Assembly: GCA_026770615.1 (NCBI GenBank)
Contig: MU631837.1
Location: 12,515 to 22,909, forward strand
DNA length: 10,395 bases
Direction: 5' to 3'
Source: Pavlovales sp. CCMP2436
Lineage: Eukaryota; Haptophyta; Pavlovophyceae; Pavlovales
Shown: one piece after another, positions 6,809 to 10,395 of the stretch
Numbering within the stretch: the first letter of the stretch is position 1
Layout: every line of letters begins with the position of its first letter
The notes under the pieces: model-generated
What the model was told of the DNA's origin: nothing
Seen by the model: only the letters and a program-made list of their open reading frames with translations
The model's database searches: none
Position numbers and translations under genes: made by a program

Positions 6809-7358
6809 ATAATTTATTGAATTAATCCTCGAGTGCGAAGTAACATGATTCCTGATGAATGCGCGGCTAGTCTCGACGCATCAGCGGTGGAACTGATTAA
6901 TTAATCTACCTTTTTGTGTGTAATTACATAACGCAGTAACTTATAATGTGAACCCAGAGCCGGACGATGATTGGTCCATGCCCCGATTTGGCACTTGCGC
7001 TCGATATGCTAGAACTGCTACTATCATGGAATATGTAATAATTTTGTAAGTTATGTCAATGTGTCGTTCCGGGAGCCCGCGATTTTGGGCACGGGCCGCT
7101 CACGCGGAGGGTGGATTCAGAAATCAGGATCAGGGTCAGGATTGGCCGGAATCGATCGTTGCATCACGGACACGAGAGTCGAGAGCGAAATCCGAGCATG
7201 TAGAGAGCAGTCGGGGATGGTCAAATCCGAGTGTGACAGTCACAGTGTGAAGAGACTATGTCCCATTCCAATCCCACGCGGGTGCCGCCAAAGGGTGCCA
7301 AGCGAGCACGCGCCCCGGCGCAGGGGGGGCGAGTCAGCCCCGGCGAGATGGGACCAGC
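6809..7358. other. No gene recognised
   Basis: The first part (to about 7050) is AT-rich with scattered short inverted matches. The rest is GC-rich and includes a short TCAGG-type run (about 7125-7142). Plus-strand frames here start without support and show no recognisable motif. Confidence 0.4.
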
Positions 7359-7562
7359 ATGTCCAAAGCGAGATGCGTGCGGTGCAGCAAGACTCGGGGG
7401 CACGCCGCACGGTGCACATGCGATTTGAAAGTCTCGGGCGACGCACCTGCAAACGGGACGAGAGGGAGCGAGATGTGCACTCTGGCGAGTAGGATGCGAG
7501 ATGGCCAGGTGCTCACGAGGACAGCACGATCGCCATGGGCTCTGCCTCGGGGATCGGGCTGA
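7359..7562 (+). CDS. Small hypothetical ORF with a C-x2-C...H...C-x-C cluster (weak)
   Basis: A 67-codon ATG-started frame begins MSKARCVRCSKTRGHAARC and continues TCDL. The cysteines and histidine are spaced C-x2-C-x5-H-x3-C-x-C, which resembles a zinc knuckle but differs by one residue in two gaps from the canonical C-x2-C-x4-H-x4-C form. No further domain follows. The region is GC-rich, where open frames arise easily, and minus-strand frames overlap it. It may be chance, or a fragment of a spliced gene. Confidence 0.2.
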   Translation: MSKARCVRCSKTRGHAARCTCDLKVSGDAPANGTRGSEMCTLASRMRDGQVLTRTARSPWALPRGSG

Positions 7563-8004
7563 GTTGGAACCAGTGGGATCGGGCTGCGGCGCTTGAGCCT
7601 CTCCGTAGTGGGGGCGCCCTTGGCGGTACGGGAACACCCTTGGCGCGCTGCGGCACGTAGCTCAAACCGAGCATCGGCAGACTGTGCCGCCGCAGATCCA
7701 ACTTTCCCCGCCGCAGACCTGGTCGAAGGGCACACGAGATGGGCGCGTGAGAAGGGCGCACACTCGAGCCGGTGAATGAAGCGGGCGGGCGCGTACGGGT
7801 TGCGAGAGCCACGAGGACGCGGAAGACGATGAGCTGCTTCACAGCACGAATGAGCTTCGTCGCTCCCTTGCCGAGGGGCAGCCAGCCCCCCATGGCTATC
7901 AGCTCGTGCGAGCCGCTTCCTTCTCCCAACGCCAACTCGTGGCGCCACTCTTCGATCCTCTGAAACTCAGCGAAGATTTTGTCAAAACTCAAAAGCTTCG
8001 GCAT
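7513..8004 (-). CDS. Hypothetical protein, 163 codons (weak)
   Basis: The frame starts at the ATG at 8004 directly downstream, on the minus strand, of AT-rich DNA. It begins MPKLLSFDKIFAEFQRIEEW, a plausible amphipathic N-terminal helix, then 'AMGGWLPLGKGATKLIRAVKQLIVFRVLVALAT', where about 15 residues are hydrophobic enough for a marginal membrane helix. The second half is Pro/Arg-rich and looks non-coding, so if the gene is real an intron or stop may fall near 7790. I recognise no family. The composition change at the ATG is the only supporting sign. Confidence 0.3.
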   Translation of the reverse strand: MPKLLSFDKIFAEFQRIEEWRHELALGEGSGSHELIAMGGWLPLGKGATKLIRAVKQLIVFRVLVALATRTRPPASFTGSSVRPSHAPISCALRPGLRRGKLDLRRHSLPMLGLSYVPQRAKGVPVPPRAPPLRRGSSAAARSHWFQLSPIPEAEPMAIVLSS

Positions 8005-8610
8005 TAATTCTTAATTTGTCACCTTCGCGCGGTTAGTTACAGTCATGTGAACTTTGACCCCCTTTTGTGGACAGGACGTGTGGAAGGAATTCCCGCCCAG
8101 TATCTTCCAATAATTCACCCGCTCGCTCGCGGACGCGCAGCTCGTAAGGCCGTCGTGTTGGACTTATAAGGAGAACACATGTGCTACGTGCAATGGGCGG
8201 CCGGAGGCGATCCAACTGCTTCAGCGCTTGTTGAATGTTGTTCGGAGACCTGTCAGGGGACGGACGTAAGGCACTTCTAGATATTTACACATCTGATTAT
8301 CTAACAAGAATGACAAGAAAATGGCTTCCGAAGTGAGGCGGGCGTTATTTCCGAAGTTGTTCCCCGTAAAATTTTGCGTTTGCTCAGGGTGTGACTGCAA
8401 GGTTTGGTAATTATTCGAAAACCCTACCCGGCATGTACTGTAATATACTGTCTGCCGTCGACCAAGTCAGTGAGCACCACCTGTTTGAACTATATAATTT
8501 ATCCTGGTGAACCTATGCAAAAAAAAAAAAAAAAATCTGGTACCCAGCTCGCACCCTTTTAATTCGCGGCGGCGGCGGCGCCGATACAAACAGTTCTTAA
8601 ATCTATGTAC
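8005..8610. other. No gene recognised; A17 tract and a short (GGC)n microsatellite
   Basis: Mixed-composition non-coding DNA. An A17 run lies at 8519-8535, followed by TCTGGTACCCAGCTCGC, and a GGC triplet run at about 8567-8580. I see no tRNA, rRNA or snRNA signature. Confidence 0.5.
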
Positions 8611-8660
8611 AATAGGTAAAATTCAATCCAGTCGGAAATCAATCATTTCAAAAATAACCA
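8611..8660 (+). repeat. AT-rich repeat family, diverged copy R0
   Basis: Starts AATAGGTAAAA, has CCAGTCGGAAA in the middle and ends AAAAATAACCA, matching the order of the better-preserved copies but with many changes. Confidence 0.45.
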
Positions 8661-8664
8661 AAAG

Positions 8665-8712
8665 CCATAGGTAAAAACCCAAACCAGTTTGGAAACACTT
8701 AGTTCATAAATA
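8665..8712 (+). repeat. AT-rich repeat family, copy R1, interrupted by the MITE
   Basis: Reads CCATAGGTAAAAACCCAAACC, then AGTTTGGAAACACTTAGTTC and ATAAATA. The remaining ACCA of the unit lies beyond the inserted element, at 8883-8886. Removing the insert and one TA restores ATAAATAACCA, as found in R2 and R4. Confidence 0.8.
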
Positions 8713-8880
8713 CAGGGGATCTCGGGCAATAAGAACGGCGCTTTTTGAGGCTGAGGCTGAATTTCTTAGCAAATTATATAGAAACAATAGTTAAATTTTG
8801 GTTAAATCTACCATTGGAGGACAAAAAAAACGAGTCTCAGTTTCTTAACACGACGGTTTCTTATTGCCCGCGATCCCCTG
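8713..8880. mobile_element. 168-bp MITE with 23-bp terminal inverted repeats and TA target duplication
   Basis: The left end (8713-8735) starts CAGGGGATC and is the inverted complement of the right end (8858-8880) at 22 of 23 positions. Weaker inverted similarity, about 16 of 26, continues inward. TA flanks both ends (8711-8712 and 8881-8882). The interior is AT-rich with no reading frame. Length, terminal repeats and TA duplication fit a non-autonomous derivative of a Tc1/mariner-like or other TA-targeting DNA transposon; the parent family cannot be named. The empty site is visible in neighbouring repeat copies. Confidence 0.85.
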
Positions 8881-8883
8881 TAA

Positions 8884-8935
8884 CCATATGTAAAAACCAA
8901 AACCAGTTTGGAAACACTCAGTTTATAAATAACCA
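8884..8935 (+). repeat. AT-rich repeat family, copy R2 (52 bp)
   Basis: Identical over 52 bases to copy R4 at 9136-9187: CCATATGTAAAAACC, then CAGTTTGGAAACACTCAG and TTTATAAATAACCA. The similarity resumes further downstream, with CTTCTTTGTACCCCGATTTG following R2 (about 8995-9014) and R4 (about 9199-9218), so a larger unit with an internal length difference was duplicated. Confidence 0.85.
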
Positions 8936-9033
8936 GAAGCGAAAATCTGCAAATTGAACGAAACCCCCACCCCCCGTCCATAATTTCAGCTTTACTTCTT
9001 TGTACCCCGATTTGAATCCTAAACTGGATTCAT

Positions 9034-9085
9034 AAAAATAGCACAATCAGTTCAAAAATAGCACAATCAGTTAAAAATAGTAAAA
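9034..9085 (+). repeat. Short tandem repeat AAAAATAGCACAATCAGTT, about 2.5 copies
   Basis: Two nearly identical units of 19-20 bases lie in direct succession (about 9034-9072), followed by a partial, diverged third (AAAAATAGTAAAAT). Found between repeat copies R2 and R3. Confidence 0.7.
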
Positions 9086-9088
9086 TCC

Positions 9089-9135
9089 CCCATAATTATA
9101 TCAAAACCAATCCCATTTGGAAACACTCAGTTCAT
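9089..9135 (+). repeat. AT-rich repeat family, partial copy R3
   Basis: Contains TATCAAAACCAATCCC and ATTTGGAAACACTCAGTTCAT and abuts copy R4 directly, so R3 and R4 form a tandem pair. Confidence 0.65.
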
Positions 9136-9187
9136 CCATATGTAAAAACCAAAACCAGTTTGGAAACACTCAGTTTATAAATAACCA
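9136..9187 (+). repeat. AT-rich repeat family, copy R4 (52 bp)
   Basis: Identical to R2 over 52 bases, including the uninterrupted ATAAATAACCA that represents the target of the MITE found in R1. Confidence 0.85.
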
Positions 9188-9702
9188 ATTTTGCGCTCTT
9201 CTTTGTACCCCGATTTGCGCGATTCCGCACTGGGGAGGGGGAAAAGTTGTGGGTGGGACGAAGTATTAGACATTTTCGCCCCTGCGCGCTAAGTATCAAT
9301 AGCTGTTGTCAAATAGAGCCCTTCTCGACGGTCGTAGCCCACCTCGTGTGCCTCTCGAGTGCATCTGGGGTCGACAACATGCTAAAGGTAACTAACATTT
9401 CCGATTCTCAGCGCTCGGAAGCGATAAGAAAGACATGGTTCACGAATCTGCATCTAACTCCCTGTGCCTAACCCTGTTCGTGAATTACTCCGAAGGATTT
9501 TCTCCGGACTTTTTCGCAATTCCCCCCCGGACTGGCCACTAATTCGGATTTCGACCCAATCCAATTCTTGGTCCTTTACTCCTTTGGCCCCTTTAGGTGG
9601 GCACCCTTTGGTTCAGTCGGTTTGGCCCCGCCATCCCTTCCCGGCGTCTGGTTGAGTGCCGGGGAGGCCAGTGAGACTTCGGACTGAAAAGATCGTCGTC
9701 TC
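9188..9702. other. No gene recognised; possible body of the third retroelement fragment
   Basis: Short plus-strand frames here (such as 9247-9471) show no motif. CCCGGC and GCCGGG (about 9638-9665) could form a hairpin. If the tail at 9703-9741 belongs to a longer insertion, its body lies here, but it shares no recognisable OTU or zinc-knuckle sequence with copies A and B. Confidence 0.4.
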
Positions 9703-9741
9703 TAGGCGAGCTGTCATAGGACACGTCATTCTAAAATTATA
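9703..9741 (+). repeat. Orphan retroelement 3' tail, copy C
   Basis: Reads TAGGCGAGCTG (identical to copy A), hairpin TGTC-ATAG-GACA (9712-9723), one base, then GTCATTCTAAAATTATA. Compared with A and B, the third stem pair is T-A instead of C-G, so pairing is kept. The last bases carry AAAA in place of ATTT. All three tails lie on the plus strand. Confidence 0.7.
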
Positions 9742-10395
9742 GCGTTATTCCGCTCGAGACTCCGTCATATGTAACTTCTGTCCAGATTATAACGGAACTT
9801 TCTGGCAAGGGGAATGCGAGCAGACGGAGCCACCTTAGGCCGCGGCTGGTTGTGCGCGAGCGACGCTCTGCGAACCGGCGTATCCGGATCATCGGAAGGA
9901 GTCGGCGACGGAGCCCCAGCACGCTTCTCACTTGCGCGAGCCGGTGCCAGGGAGCATCGCAGGGAGGGCGCAAAAGGGCAAAATGAGGCGATTTCTCGGG
10001 CTCGCCACGCGCGTGCACCTCCGTGCACCTCGGGAAATCGGGGGGGGGCGACCAATCACACATCACTCTGGGCTGCCCCAACTCGCCAGCTTGCACATCG
10101 TAGCACATGGGCCGCACCAGCCCTCCCCGATTGACACATTCCCAAAAGTAAGGCTGCATCGATACAGGGTTGCGCGGCGAACCACGAGCGCGTCGCGCGC
10201 ACCTAGTTGCGGGGTTACGGGCGACTCGAGGTGGTCCTCCGATCCCGCCATCCCGAGTGCGCCAGGCGGCTGCTCGCCCGATCGGCACCATGTCCGCGGC
10301 GCGCGTCGATCGGCGAGAGCCACAGGAAAGGGCTTTCCATGGATCGGAAAGTTTGAAAAACCACCAATCCCCCCGTCTCCGCACAGCCCGCCGCC
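9742..10395 (-). other. GC-rich region with one open minus-strand frame of uncertain meaning
   Basis: A minus-strand frame is open from about 10384 to 9737 (215 codons) but begins at GTG, shows no recognisable domain and runs on into the retroelement tail, so its C-terminal end cannot be an original host coding sequence. GTGCACCTC is repeated near 10013 and 10023, and a G run lies at about 10041-10049. It could be part of an exon continuing past the right edge, or GC-driven chance. Confidence 0.25.

Noticed and set aside
7125..7142. Telomere-like TCAGG run
   Set aside because: Only about three irregular units inside otherwise unique sequence; not an interstitial telomere array.
8611..9187. 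Regular repeats that could suggest a CRISPR array
   Set aside because: Spacing is irregular, copies diverge, two abut directly, and the context is eukaryotic.
9388..9411. A GTAACTAAC...TTCTCAG string of 24 nt that looks like a minimal intron
   Set aside because: It is much shorter than the 73-nt intron seen in this window and lies in a region without a supported reading frame; probably chance.
9240..9700. Pol III A and B box candidates upstream of tail C (for example GGTTCACGAATC near 9437)
   Set aside because: None matches the B-box consensus GGTTCGANNCC without gaps, and no A box lies at suitable distance.

Overview
The window reads as nuclear DNA of a eukaryote, most likely a unicellular alga or other protist. 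A GT-AG intron joins two coding segments in frame, there are no bacterial-style operons, and the intergenic DNA is full of degraded retroelements, a small inverted-repeat transposon and AT-rich repeats. The codon use of the left gene is strongly GC3-rich, which would fit several algal groups such as haptophytes or pelagophytes. I cannot fix the lineage from this sequence.

Layout. (1) Positions 1-2353, minus strand: one gene running off the left edge. Its large exon (508-2353) changes frame twice. A 73-nt intron (435-507) leads in frame to a last visible exon (1-434) that is fully open and carries a dense cysteine cluster. The protein resembles, from memory, an uncharacterised and probably transposon-associated family with an 'SPxxRDxxRRRxG ... 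TCLCxxC' core. (2) About 2610-5007, plus strand: a 5'-truncated, decayed non-LTR retrotransposon (copy A). It keeps the end of an RNase H domain, the usual post-RNase H region with a C-C-H-C zinc knuckle, and then an apparently intact OTU-type cysteine protease domain, ending in a structured 3' tail. (3) About 5160-5650: a GC-rich degenerate repeat built on CTCGAC. (4) About 5874-6808: a second, more truncated copy (B) of the same element type, starting just after the OTU catalytic Cys, with a 143-bp internal tandem duplication. (5) About 6810-8600: no confident gene; two weak ORFs. (6) About 8611-9187: a family of roughly 50-bp AT-rich repeats, one of which is interrupted by a 168-bp MITE with 23-bp terminal inverted repeats and a TA target duplication. 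(7) 9703-9741: a third copy of the retroelement tail, without the OTU body. (8) 9742-10395: GC-rich, with one weak minus-strand ORF.

The most notable signal is the element family itself. Two diverged copies carry an OTU protease domain downstream of RNase H and the zinc knuckle. All three 3' ends share a short hairpin at fixed distance from a conserved terminal motif; the stem is retained in the third copy by a compensatory base-pair change, as expected of an RNA structure read by the element's reverse transcriptase. No reverse transcriptase core (FADD/YADD box) is visible in the window, so no copy here is autonomous.
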